DNA of 22,028 nt. Origin: DASVEE01 sp036399695 (GTDB taxonomy: Bacteria; Acidobacteriota; Thermoanaerobaculia; Gp7-AA8). A program made the translations under genes and the position numbers. The notes under the pieces were generated by a model. It did not search any database, was not told the origin of the DNA, and was given only the letters and a program-made list of their open reading frames with translations. Positions 14,558-21,862 of this stretch are shown here, piece after piece. The stretch lies in NCBI GenBank assembly GCA_036399695.1, contig DASWMP010000205.1, positions 1-22,028 of the forward strand, given 5' to 3'. How positions within the stretch are numbered: position 1 is the first letter of the stretch; every line of letters begins with the position of its first letter.

Positions 14558-15730
14558 CTACTTGCGTGCGGCTTTCGCGGCCCGGTCGTAGTTCCGCTTG
14601 TAGGTCTCGAGCGCCGGCTCGTTGCGCTTCTTGGCGTTCTTCACGGCGATCTCGTAGTTCGCCTTGGCGTCGGTCATGCGGCCGGCTTTTTCGTAGGCTT
14701 CGCCGAGGGAGTCGTAGACGTTGGCGGATTGGGGGTAGGCGCCGACGTTCGCTTTGAAGACGGCGATGGCGTCATCCATCAGGTCGGCGGACAGCAGGCG
14801 GTAGCCGATGGCGTTGGCCGTGACCTCGGGGATGGGGATCGTATAGCCGAAACGGTCGGAGAGCCTGGCGTAATGCTGCGTGACCGCCGGGTAGAGCGAC
14901 TTCGGATCGGCTTTCGCCGGGATCGTGTAGCGCCAGCCGTCGAAGACTTTGCGGAAGGCGGCGTAGTGGCTCGGGAGGACGACGGAGCCGTGGTCCTCGT
15001 CGTCGAAGTGGATGAAGCGGTAATCCAGCCCCTTCGTCTGTGCGGCGTCGAGCTGCTGCTCGAGGCGCTTCATCGCTTCGTCGTTCGTGGGGCCTTCGTT
15101 GCCCATCGTGACGACCAGCGAGGCGTGCAGTTCCTTCTGCTTCTCGAAGAACTCCTCGGCGCGTTTGAAGATGTAGCCGTTGTCCCAGTTGAGGCTCGGG
15201 CTGACGGCGATCCAGGCCTTGAAGAGCTTCGGCCGCTCCATCATGGAGTGGAGGGCGAAGAGGCCGCCGAAGGAGTGGCCGGCGAAGAAACGGAAGGGGG
15301 TCGTGCGGTACTTTTCCTCAACTGCGGGGATCAGCTCGGAGGCGACGTGCGCGAGAAAGCGATCGCCTCCGCCGCTCGTCGGGAACTCGTACGTCATCCC
15401 TTCGACGTTGGTCGCTTCCACGTGCGTCGGCGTGAGGTCGCGCGTCCGGTCGGTGTTGATGATCCCGACGATGATGACCTCGGGCATGCGCCCCTGGCGC
15501 GCCAGAAAGTCGGCCGTGGCGGCGGTGTGCGGGAGCTGCCAGTCGCCGTCCGTCATGTAGAGGACCGGATAGCTGCGGTTGCCGGTGCTGTAGGAGGGAG
15601 GCAGGCGGACGACCGCGTTGCGGACTTCGCCGAGGATCTTCGACTCGATCCTCAGCATCTCGGGCGAGGTTCCTCCGAGCGCCGGCAGAGACACGGCGAG
15701 GAACAGCAAAGTTGAGAGAAGCCGACGCAT
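14558..15730 (-). CDS. Secreted esterase (Esterase D/Fes-type) with C-terminal TPR region
   Basis: The 390-residue protein starts with a signal peptide (about residues 3-20). It continues with an alpha/beta-hydrolase domain of the putative esterase family (PF00756-like): YPVLYMTDGD (54-63), a nucleophile elbow GHSFGG (Ser153) and the catalytic His in DDEDHGSV (His247), with an acid likely in the GNEGPTNDE region (about 210-218). Residues about 305-375 form two or so TPR-like helical pairs (AIGYRLLSADLMDDAIAVF, NVYDSLGEAYEKAGRMTDA). Family members hydrolyse siderophore esters, acyl or glycosyl esters, but the substrate here is not predictable. ATG at 15730 has TAAAAT 6 nt upstream and no Shine-Dalgarno. 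It is convergent with the ABC ATPase gene across the nested palindrome. Confidence 0.88.
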   Translation of the reverse strand: MRRLLSTLLFLAVSLPALGGTSPEMLRIESKILGEVRNAVVRLPPSYSTGNRSYPVLYMTDGDWQLPHTAATADFLARQGRMPEVIIVGIINTDRTRDLTPTHVEATNVEGMTYEFPTSGGGDRFLAHVASELIPAVEEKYRTTPFRFFAGHSFGGLFALHSMMERPKLFKAWIAVSPSLNWDNGYIFKRAEEFFEKQKELHASLVVTMGNEGPTNDEAMKRLEQQLDAAQTKGLDYRFIHFDDEDHGSVVLPSHYAAFRKVFDGWRYTIPAKADPKSLYPAVTQHYARLSDRFGYTIPIPEVTANAIGYRLLSADLMDDAIAVFKANVGAYPQSANVYDSLGEAYEKAGRMTDAKANYEIAVKNAKKRNEPALETYKRNYDRAAKAARK

Positions 15731-15736
15731 GCCCGG

Positions 15737-15742
15737 ATTTTA
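15737..15742 (-). promoter_or_regulatory. Likely -10 box (TAAAAT), esterase gene
   Basis: TAAAAT ends 6 nt before the ATG at 15730, with CCGGGC between. No Shine-Dalgarno. Confidence 0.5.
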
Positions 15743-15821
15743 CGGTGCTTTTCCGCCGTCAGCCGGCCGGTGGGCCGCTTGTGACACGACGTTTGCCGTC
15801 ACGTCTGCGATTCAGGACTGC

Positions 15822-15858
15822 CGCGCTCCGGTTTCGGGCCTGCCGGAACCGGAGCGCG
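15822..15858 (-). terminator. GC-rich hairpin after ssb, without T-tract
   Basis: A perfect 12-bp stem (CGCGCTCCGGTT 15822-15833 with its complement 15847-15858) and 13-nt loop lies 15 nt past the ssb stop. No run of T follows on the minus strand, so it is not a classic intrinsic terminator. It may instead stabilise the 3' end. Confidence 0.4.
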
Positions 15859-15873
15859 CGATCGAATCAGGTC

Positions 15874-16374
15874 CTAAAACGGTACTTCATCATCGTCTTC
15901 GACGAAATCGCCACCGCCGCCGCTGTTGCCGCCGCCGGACGGACGGTTGCCACCGCCGCCGCTGCCGCTGCCACCGCGCGAGGGGTAGCGATCGCCGCCG
16001 CCGCCGTAGCTGCCGCCACCACCGCCGCCGCCTTCGTCACCGCGCCGGTCGAGCATCTGCATGGTGTTGGCGATGATCTCGGTGCGGTACTTCTTCTGGC
16101 CCGATTCCTTGTCGTCCCAGGAGTCGGTGCGGATCGAGCCTTCGATGTAGACCAGTTTTCCCTTCTTCAGGTACTGCCCACAGATTTCGGCGAGCTTGCT
16201 CCAGGCGACGATGTTGTGCCACTCGGTGCGCTCCTGCTTCTCGCCGCTGCGGTCGGTGAAACGCTCGTCTGTGGCGATGGTGAAGCGGGCGACCGAGGTG
16301 CCCTGAGGCGTCGATCGGACCTCCGGATCCTTGCCCAGGCGGCCGACGAGAATGACTTTGTTGACGCTTGCCAT
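15874..16374 (-). CDS. ssb: Single-stranded DNA-binding protein
   Basis: The 166-residue protein has a typical SSB OB-fold (about 1-110): MASVNKVILVGRLGKDPEVR, TEWHNIVAWSKLAEICGQYLKKG and VYIEGSIRTDSW. A Gly-rich flexible linker (about 115-155, many GGGG) and an acidic tip ending DDDEVPF follow. The usual tip is DDDIPF, so partner-protein docking should be preserved. It binds ssDNA in replication and repair and recruits partners through the tip. The ATG at 16374 has AAGGAG 5 nt upstream, one of the few strong Shine-Dalgarno sites here. An in-frame extension to 16473 is rejected because it has no family similarity. It is divergent from dtd, 85 nt away. Confidence 0.98.
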   Translation of the reverse strand: MASVNKVILVGRLGKDPEVRSTPQGTSVARFTIATDERFTDRSGEKQERTEWHNIVAWSKLAEICGQYLKKGKLVYIEGSIRTDSWDDKESGQKKYRTEIIANTMQMLDRRGDEGGGGGGGSYGGGGDRYPSRGGSGSGGGGNRPSGGGNSGGGGDFVEDDDEVPF

Positions 16375-16400
16375 TGTGTCTCCTTGTTCCTTGGGGGCGG

Positions 16401-16406
16401 ATTCTA
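16401..16406 (-). promoter_or_regulatory. Possible -10 box (TAGAAT) for ssb
   Basis: TAGAAT on the minus strand lies 26 nt upstream of the ssb ATG, giving a leader of about 20 nt that includes the AAGGAG Shine-Dalgarno. No good -35 is visible. Confidence 0.35.
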
Positions 16407-16445
16407 CCTGCTCCCGTCCACCTGTCTCCCGTTTTCTCCCGTGAG

Positions 16446-16451
16446 TAGAAT
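16446..16451 (+). promoter_or_regulatory. Likely -10 box (TAGAAT) for dtd
   Basis: TAGAAT ends 8 nt before the dtd ATG (16460), with no Shine-Dalgarno. The same hexamer serves ssb on the other strand, 40 nt away. Confidence 0.5.
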
Positions 16452-16459
16452 CAGCGCCA

Positions 16460-16894
16460 ATGAAGTGCGTCATTCAGCGGGTCACGAGAGCTTCAGTGAC
16501 GGTCTCGGGTGAGGTCGTGTCGCAGATCGGCGCCGGGATGCTGATCCTCGCGGCTGTAGAGAAAGGAGACCCGGAGTCCTTCATGGCGGAGGCCGCGAAG
16601 AAGATACGCAAGCTCCGTATCTTCAGCGACGAAGCCGGCAAGATGAACCGCGACGTGGCGGACGTCGGTGGCTCGATCCTGGCGGTGTCGCAGTTCACGT
16701 TGGCGGGCTCGATCGCCAAAGGCAGACGCCCGAGCTTCGACAACGCCGAGGAGCCGGAACGGGCGAGAGCGTTGTTCGAGCTGTTCGTGCGGGAGCTGGG
16801 CGCCACCGGGATCCCTGTAGCCACCGGACGGTTCCGCGAACACATGCTCGTGGAACTGGAGAACGACGGGCCCGTGACGTTCGTCTGGCCATAG
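16460..16894 (+). CDS. dtd: D-aminoacyl-tRNA deacylase
   Basis: The 144-residue protein matches the DTD family in length and motifs. It begins MKCVIQRVTRASVTV, carries the active-site motif SQFTLAG (77-83) and the cross-subunit motif ending NDGPVT (135-140). DTD is a homodimer that removes D-amino acids (and Gly mischarged on tRNA-Ala) from tRNA, protecting translation in the cytoplasm. It sits directly upstream of leuS, a sensible pairing for aminoacylation quality control. A 185-nt gap with a palindromic heptad array and a separate promoter-like box before leuS suggests they need not be one operon. TAGAAT 8 nt upstream and no Shine-Dalgarno suggest leaderless transcription. Confidence 0.97.
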   Translation: MKCVIQRVTRASVTVSGEVVSQIGAGMLILAAVEKGDPESFMAEAAKKIRKLRIFSDEAGKMNRDVADVGGSILAVSQFTLAGSIAKGRRPSFDNAEEPERARALFELFVRELGATGIPVATGRFREHMLVELENDGPVTFVWP

Positions 16895-16906
16895 GGCGCG
16901 AGGCGC

Positions 16907-17036
16907 CCGTTGCCCGTTGTCCGTTGCTCGTTTTCCGTGCTGCACTTCGCGGTGATGCGCCTGTACATAGCCGGAGCATCCTCTCGCCGAGCGCAGCACG
17001 TACAACAGACAACGGGAAACGGACAACGGCAAACGG
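16907..17036. repeat. Palindromic heptad-word array (CCGTTGT type)
   Basis: Left arm at exact 7-nt spacing: CCGTTGC (16907), CCGTTGT, CCGTTGC, TCGTTTT, CCGTGCT (to 16941). Right arm, minus strand from 17036: CCGTTTG, CCGTTGT, CCGTTTC, CCGTTGT, CTGTTGT, ACGTGCT (to 16995). The arms are inverted around a spacer of about 53 nt and differ by one unit in length. It lies between dtd and leuS, just upstream of the leuS promoter-like box. Confidence 0.85.
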
Positions 17037-17063
17037 ACCGCGCGAAGCGCGCCACCCCAAAGC

Positions 17064-17069
17064 TATACT
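17064..17069 (+). promoter_or_regulatory. Likely -10 box (TATACT) for leuS
   Basis: TATACT ends 10 nt before the leuS ATG (17080), with no Shine-Dalgarno between. Confidence 0.5.
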
Positions 17070-17079
17070 CCGCCTTCCT

Positions 17080-19620
17080 ATGCAATACCGACCAACAGAG
17101 ATCGAACCGAAGTGGCAGCAGCGATGGAATGATGCGCGCGTTGCGGAGATCGACGTCTCCGCTCCCGGGGACAAGCTCTACATGCTGAACATGTTCCCGT
17201 ACCCTTCCGGCGACCTTCATGTCGGCCACGGCCGCAACTACATCCTGGGCGACGCGGTCTATCGCTTCTTTCGCATGCGCGGGCTCGCCGCGCTCAATCC
17301 GATGGGGTGGGACGCCTTCGGCCTTCCGGCCGAGAACGCGGCCATCAAGCGGGGCAGCCATCCGCGGGAGTGGACGCTCGGGAACATCGGACGGATGAAG
17401 AAGCAGTTCGGGCGCTGGGGCATCCTCTACGACTGGTCGAAAGAGATCGCCTCCTGCGAGCCCGAGTACTACAAGTGGAACCAGTGGCTCTTCCTCCAGC
17501 TCTACAAGCGGGGGCTGGCGTATCGCGGCACGGCGCCGGTGAACTGGTGCCCGCAGGACCAGACCGTCCTGGCCAACGAGCAGGTCGTCGACGGCCGTTG
17601 CGAGCGTTGCGGCGCGCAGGTCGAGCAGCGCGAGCTGTCGCAGTGGTTCTTCAAGATCACCGACTACGCAGACCGTCTCGACGCGGGCCTCGACACGCTC
17701 GAGCAGTGGCCCGAGAAGGTCAAGCTGATGCAGCGCAACTGGATCGGCCGGTCGCGCGGCGCGGACGTCGACTTCCACGTCCCGGTGCTGGATAAGGCCA
17801 TCCGCGTCTTCACCACGCGCCCCGACACGATCTACGGCGCGACCTTCATGGTCCTGGCGCCGGAGCATCCGGACGTGGCCACACTCATCTCCGACAACCC
17901 GGACCGCGAAGAGATCGAGCAGTGGATCACGATGGTCCGCAACCAGTCGAACCTCGAGCGGCAGGAGACGGGGAAGGAAGGGCGCTTCACGGGCAAGAAC
18001 GCGGTGAATCCGTTCACCGAAGAGGAGATCCCGATCTGGCTCGGCAACTTCGTGCTGCCGCAGTACGGCACCGGCGCGATCATGTCGGTCCCGGCACACG
18101 ACCAGCGCGACTTCGAGTTCGCCCAGCAGTACGGCCTGCCGCTGCGCATCGTCGTGCAGCCGGCCGGCGGCGACGCTCCGGACGTGGACGACCTCGTCGA
18201 AGCCTTCACGATGAAGGACGAGACGGGGGAGTCGGTGAACTCCGGCATCATCAGCGGACTCACGGTCCCGAAAGCGATCGACCGGATCATCGACGAGATC
18301 GAGCGCCGCGGCATCGGCAAGGGCACGGTGCGCTATCGCCTGCGCGACTGGCTCATCTCACGCCAGCGCTACTGGGGCACGCCGATCCCGATGATCTATT
18401 GCACGCAGTGCGGCCTCGTGCCGGTACCGGAAGAGCAGCTTCCGGTCACGCTGCCTCTCGACGTGCCGTTCACCGGACGTGAAGGCAACCCGCTGGCGAA
18501 GCACGAGGCGTTCGTCAACGTGCCGTGCCCGCAGTGCAGTGCGCCGTCGAAGCGCGAGACCGACACGATGGACACGTTCGTCGATTCTTCGTGGTACTAC
18601 GCGCGCTTCATCACGCCGCGCGATGAGACGAAGATTTTCGACACGAATCTCGTGAATCGCTGGCTGCCGGTCGACCAGTACATCGGCGGCATCGAGCACG
18701 CGATCCTGCACCTCCTGTACGCCCGCTTCATCACGCGGACGCTGTTCGATATGAAGCTCGTGGCTTTCGAGGAGCCGTTCACGCGCCTGTTCAACCAGGG
18801 CGTGATCACGAAGGAAGGCTTCCGGAACGCGCAGGGGTCGTGGGTTTCGCCGGCGGAAGTGGAGTGGCGGGACGAGAAGCCGTATCGCGGTGACGAGCTG
18901 CTCACGTCCGAGGTGACGAAGATGTCGAAGTCGCGCCTCAACGTGGTGCCGCCGGACGAGCTGATCGAGCGCTACGGGGCGGACACGGAGCGCGTCTACA
19001 CGCTGTTCATCGCGCCGCCGGAGAAGGAAGCCGCATGGTCTGACGACGGCGTGGTCGGCGCGTTCCGCTTCCTCGGTCGCGTGTGGCACATGGGGCAGCA
19101 GATTCTGGAGCAGAGCGACGGAACCGGCGACGCTTCCCGCGTCGTCCGCAAGATGCATCAGACGATCGACGCCGTGACGCGGCGCATCGAGAAGTTCGAG
19201 TTCAACACGGCGATCTCCGCGCTGATGGAACTGTCGAACGCTATCGGCGAAGCGCTGTCGAGCGGCGCCGACCCGGCCGGTATCCGCGAGGCCTACGAGG
19301 CGCTGCTGCAGCTCCTTCATCCGTTCGCGCCGCATGTCACGGAGGAGCTGTGGGCGATGTTCGGTCACGAGCAGCTCATCCTCACGTCGGGCTGGCCGGT
19401 GGCGAATCCGGAGCTGATGCAGGAAGACAACGTCGTCATCGCCGTGCAGGTGAACGGGAAGCTGCGCGGTCAGGTCGAAGTTCCGGCGCCACCCGAGGAG
19501 CAGCTCGTGATGGAGCGCGTGCGAGGGAGTGAGAAAATCCGGGCGTGGATCGAAGGGAAAGAGATGGTCAAGGTGATTTATGTGCCGGGGAAGCTGGTGA
19601 ACCTGGTGGTGAAGGGATGA
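17080..19620 (+). CDS. leuS: Leucyl-tRNA synthetase
   Basis: The 846-residue enzyme attaches leucine to tRNA-Leu. It opens with MQYRPTEIEPKWQ, as bacterial LeuRS do, which fixes the start at 17080. Further in come the ATP-site HIGH variant HVGH (47-50), a zinc-type CERCG motif and the CP1 editing domain (TTRPDTIYGATFMVLAPEHP). CTQCG...CPQC pairs, the KMSKS loop (614-618), the anticodon-binding domain and a C-terminal domain ending LVNLVVKG complete it. No truncation or frameshift is seen. The editing-site Thr-rich and Asp motifs look present, so mischarged tRNA should be cleared in cis, while neighbouring dtd clears D-residues in trans. The stop overlaps the lptE start (ATGA). Confidence 0.99.
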   Translation: MQYRPTEIEPKWQQRWNDARVAEIDVSAPGDKLYMLNMFPYPSGDLHVGHGRNYILGDAVYRFFRMRGLAALNPMGWDAFGLPAENAAIKRGSHPREWTLGNIGRMKKQFGRWGILYDWSKEIASCEPEYYKWNQWLFLQLYKRGLAYRGTAPVNWCPQDQTVLANEQVVDGRCERCGAQVEQRELSQWFFKITDYADRLDAGLDTLEQWPEKVKLMQRNWIGRSRGADVDFHVPVLDKAIRVFTTRPDTIYGATFMVLAPEHPDVATLISDNPDREEIEQWITMVRNQSNLERQETGKEGRFTGKNAVNPFTEEEIPIWLGNFVLPQYGTGAIMSVPAHDQRDFEFAQQYGLPLRIVVQPAGGDAPDVDDLVEAFTMKDETGESVNSGIISGLTVPKAIDRIIDEIERRGIGKGTVRYRLRDWLISRQRYWGTPIPMIYCTQCGLVPVPEEQLPVTLPLDVPFTGREGNPLAKHEAFVNVPCPQCSAPSKRETDTMDTFVDSSWYYARFITPRDETKIFDTNLVNRWLPVDQYIGGIEHAILHLLYARFITRTLFDMKLVAFEEPFTRLFNQGVITKEGFRNAQGSWVSPAEVEWRDEKPYRGDELLTSEVTKMSKSRLNVVPPDELIERYGADTERVYTLFIAPPEKEAAWSDDGVVGAFRFLGRVWHMGQQILEQSDGTGDASRVVRKMHQTIDAVTRRIEKFEFNTAISALMELSNAIGEALSSGADPAGIREAYEALLQLLHPFAPHVTEELWAMFGHEQLILTSGWPVANPELMQEDNVVIAVQVNGKLRGQVEVPAPPEEQLVMERVRGSEKIRAWIEGKEMVKVIYVPGKLVNLVVKG

Positions 19621-20168
19621 GGCGCCGGGGGCGCGTTGTCCGTTTTCCGTTGTCCGTTGTCCGTGCGTTCGCTTGTTTAGCGCTGTTGCTCGTGGTCAGT
19701 GGCTGCGGGTATGGGCTCGTTGGGCGCGGGAACTTTCTCGATCCTTCGATCAAGACGATCGAGGTGCCGTCGTTCGTCAACCGGACGACGCGCGTGGAGC
19801 TCGAGCAGCAGGTGACGCAGGAGGTGGCCGAGGAGCTGGTGTCGCGCGGGCGGCTCCGGCTGGTGACGGACTCGAAAGAGGCGCACGTGATCCTGCGCGG
19901 CTCGATCGACAGTTTCGGCATCAATCCGGTCGCTTTCGAGGCCGGCCGGGCCACTCGTTACCAGATCTCCATCACCGCGAAGATCGAATTGGTGGATCAT
20001 CGCAACGAAGACAAGGTGCTGTGGCGTAACGATCAGTACCGCTTCGTGGAGAACTACGAGGTCAATGTGGCCACGACCGACGCGTTCGATCAGGAAAGCC
20101 GCGCGATCCGCGAGATCGCGGTCCGCTTCGCCGAAACGCTGGTCGCCAGTCTCCTCGAGGGGTTCTAG
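19617..20168 (+). CDS. lptE: LPS-assembly lipoprotein LptE
   Basis: The 183-residue protein has a long basic n-region, a hydrophobic core and a lipobox VSGC (Cys30). It then matches the LptE family: GYGLVGRGN, IKTIEVPSFVNRTTRVELEQQVTQEVAEEL, VTDSKEAHVILRGSID, and a C-terminal helix ending in FAETLVASLLEGF. LptE plugs the LptD barrel and helps place lipopolysaccharide in the outer membrane. The ATG (19617) overlaps the leuS TGA, so the genes are translationally coupled. The oddity is that the n-region (RVVRFPLSVVRAF, about residues 6-18) is encoded by a heptad-word array like those in the gaps of this window. A later start inside the signal core is not available. Confidence 0.93.
   Translation: MRRRGRVVRFPLSVVRAFACLALLLVVSGCGYGLVGRGNFLDPSIKTIEVPSFVNRTTRVELEQQVTQEVAEELVSRGRLRLVTDSKEAHVILRGSIDSFGINPVAFEAGRATRYQISITAKIELVDHRNEDKVLWRNDQYRFVENYEVNVATTDAFDQESRAIREIAVRFAETLVASLLEGF
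19633..19667 (+). repeat. Heptad-word array inside the lptE coding start
   Basis: Exact 7-nt units GCGTTGT, CCGTTTT, CCGTTGT, CCGTTGT, CCGTGCG, the same family as at 14303 and 16907, here in frame within lptE. No inverted partner lies nearby. Confidence 0.8.
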
Positions 20169-20172
20169 AGGC

Positions 20173-20207
20173 GGTTTCTGGTTTTTTGTTTTCGGTTGTT
20201 GGTGGCC
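20173..20207 (+). repeat. Heptad-word array between lptE and the VWA gene
   Basis: Exact 7-nt units GGTTTCT, GGTTTTT, TGTTTTC, GGTTGTT, GGTGGCC. It shares the word GGTTTCTGGTT with the array at 1230. It has a single arm only, directly after the lptE stop. Confidence 0.7.
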
Positions 20208-20251
20208 GCTGCCCACGTCGCCAATCCTCGAATAGGAAAGAGGGAGACTTC

Positions 20252-21862
20252 ATGCTGGCTCGCGTCACGATAGCGCTGCTGTTCGTTGCTTCGCTTGCAC
20301 AAGCCCAGACGGCCGAGACGGTAGAGGTCACGGTGACGAACGTCGACGTCGTCGTCAGCGATTCGAAGGGCAATCCTGTTCGCGGGCTGACGAAAGACGA
20401 CTTCGAGGTGCTGCAGAACGGAAATCGGCGGGAGATCACGAACTTTGCGGAGCTGAGCAAAGGGACGGCTTCCGAGCCGGCGCCGCGGCGGCTGCTCGTC
20501 TTCCTGGACAACAGCTCGCTGACCATGCCCCGCCGACGGGCGACCGTGGACGCGCTGAAGGCGTGGATGGCGGACGTCGTCCGGCCGACCGACAGCATCA
20601 TGATCGTCTCGTCGAATCCGTCGCTGAACGTGCGTCAGGAGTGGACGCGCGATCCGGCGAAAGTCGCGGCCGCCTTCGATGCGCTCGAGAAGGAGACGCC
20701 CGGACGGCACGAACAGGAACGCCGCCGCGCCGATCAGTCGATGAAGAACGTCCTCGCGCGGGCGCAGGATGAGGGGGGCAACGTCGCTCCCGTCTCCTTC
20801 GACGAGCTGATGCAGGTGGCGCGCTTCTACGCGCAGTCAGCCATGCAGGATTCGACGATCCTGATGCGCTCCCTCGGCGGTGTCGTGAACTACTTCTCAC
20901 GCCTCCCGGAGAAGAAGGTGCTGCTCATCGTCGGCGAAGGGCTGGAGGTCAATCCCGGCTACGAACTGTTCGCCTATCTCCACGTGCTCAAGGGGCAGAT
21001 CGACTCCGGGCTCGCCTATCCGCGTCTGCAGCCGTCGTCCGTCAGGGCGGCTCCGCTCATGGACGCCACGCAGTACGACATCGGCAAGTCGCTGCGATCC
21101 ATCTCCCAGGCGGCCGTGCAGAAGGGGATCGTCGTCTACGCGCTGAATCCCGGACAGAACGACAGCAACTCTGGCACCGTGGAGCTTACAGCTCCGGCCG
21201 ACGTCACGGCCGATTTCGCGAGGACGACCGGAGCGATGACCGGCTATCAGATCCTGACGGGCGATACCGGCGGCCGCGGCTACTTCGGCGCGAAGCCGAA
21301 CGTCGCCTTCTCGCTCATCCAGCGCGATCTCGACTCCTACTACTCGATCGGCTTTACGGGCGTGTCGGGCGGCCGGACGCCGGAGGCGATCGTCGTGAAG
21401 ACGAAGGCGGGCCACCGCGTCCGCGAGACGATCGCCGCCGCGCCGCTGTCGACCGACGAGTTGGTGAAAGACACCGTCATCGCGAACCATCTAAACGCGC
21501 CGGCGGCGAACGACCTGAAGATCGTCCTCGCCGCCGATCCTCCGGTCGCCGAAGGGGAGAAGCGCAAACTCGCGCTGAAGGTGCTGATCCCGATCGACAA
21601 CCTTGCTCTGCAGAAGCAGGGAAACGAGATGACCGGCGGCTTCACGGTCTATATCTCCACCGGCGACGGCAAGGGGTCCGCTTCCGACGTGAGCACGCAG
21701 ACGCACCAGATCCGCTGGCCCGCCGAGGCCATGGCTCAGGCCAAAGGGCGCAGCATGACATTCAATGTGGATGTCGTGTTCGAAACGGGGCGCTCGCAGG
21801 TCTCGGTGGCCGTGGTGGATCAGGGGAGCGAGCGGGTGGGGTACGCGGTGACCAAGCTCTAA
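20252..21862 (+). CDS. Secreted VWFA-related (Acidobacterial-type) protein
   Basis: The 536-residue protein has a signal peptide (about 3-18, cleavage after AQAQ). An N-terminal domain follows with VEVTVTNVDVVVSDSKGNPVRGLTKDDFEVLQNG (about 24-57), the standard opening of the VWFA-related Acidobacterial domain family (TIGR03436), and then a von Willebrand A-like domain. The metal-site motif is DNSSL (86-90), lacking the last Ser of DxSxS, so the site may be altered. The rest is a long mixed region with a C-terminal beta-rich part (MTGGFTVYISTGDG). Function is unknown even in the family; secretion and the VWA fold suggest binding. The start at 20252 has GGGAG 6 nt upstream. An in-frame ATG at 20186 is rejected because it lies in a repeat and lacks a signal peptide. 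Confidence 0.9.
   Translation: MLARVTIALLFVASLAQAQTAETVEVTVTNVDVVVSDSKGNPVRGLTKDDFEVLQNGNRREITNFAELSKGTASEPAPRRLLVFLDNSSLTMPRRRATVDALKAWMADVVRPTDSIMIVSSNPSLNVRQEWTRDPAKVAAAFDALEKETPGRHEQERRRADQSMKNVLARAQDEGGNVAPVSFDELMQVARFYAQSAMQDSTILMRSLGGVVNYFSRLPEKKVLLIVGEGLEVNPGYELFAYLHVLKGQIDSGLAYPRLQPSSVRAAPLMDATQYDIGKSLRSISQAAVQKGIVVYALNPGQNDSNSGTVELTAPADVTADFARTTGAMTGYQILTGDTGGRGYFGAKPNVAFSLIQRDLDSYYSIGFTGVSGGRTPEAIVVKTKAGHRVRETIAAAPLSTDELVKDTVIANHLNAPAANDLKIVLAADPPVAEGEKRKLALKVLIPIDNLALQKQGNEMTGGFTVYISTGDGKGSASDVSTQTHQIRWPAEAMAQAKGRSMTFNVDVVFETGRSQVSVAVVDQGSERVGYAVTKL

Noticed and set aside
14293..14757. Open frames on the plus strand after the ABC ATPase
   Set aside because: They cover the nested palindrome and the antisense of the esterase gene. 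No motif or ribosome site supports them.
16375..16473. N-terminal extension of SSB
   Set aside because: SSB proteins begin at MASVNKV, and the AAGGAG site is directly before that ATG.
14303..17036. CRISPR array
   Set aside because: Units are 7 nt, degenerate and contiguous, with no spacers and no cas genes.
16924..17079. N-terminal extension of leuS
   Set aside because: It translates the heptad palindrome. The conserved LeuRS start is at 17080.
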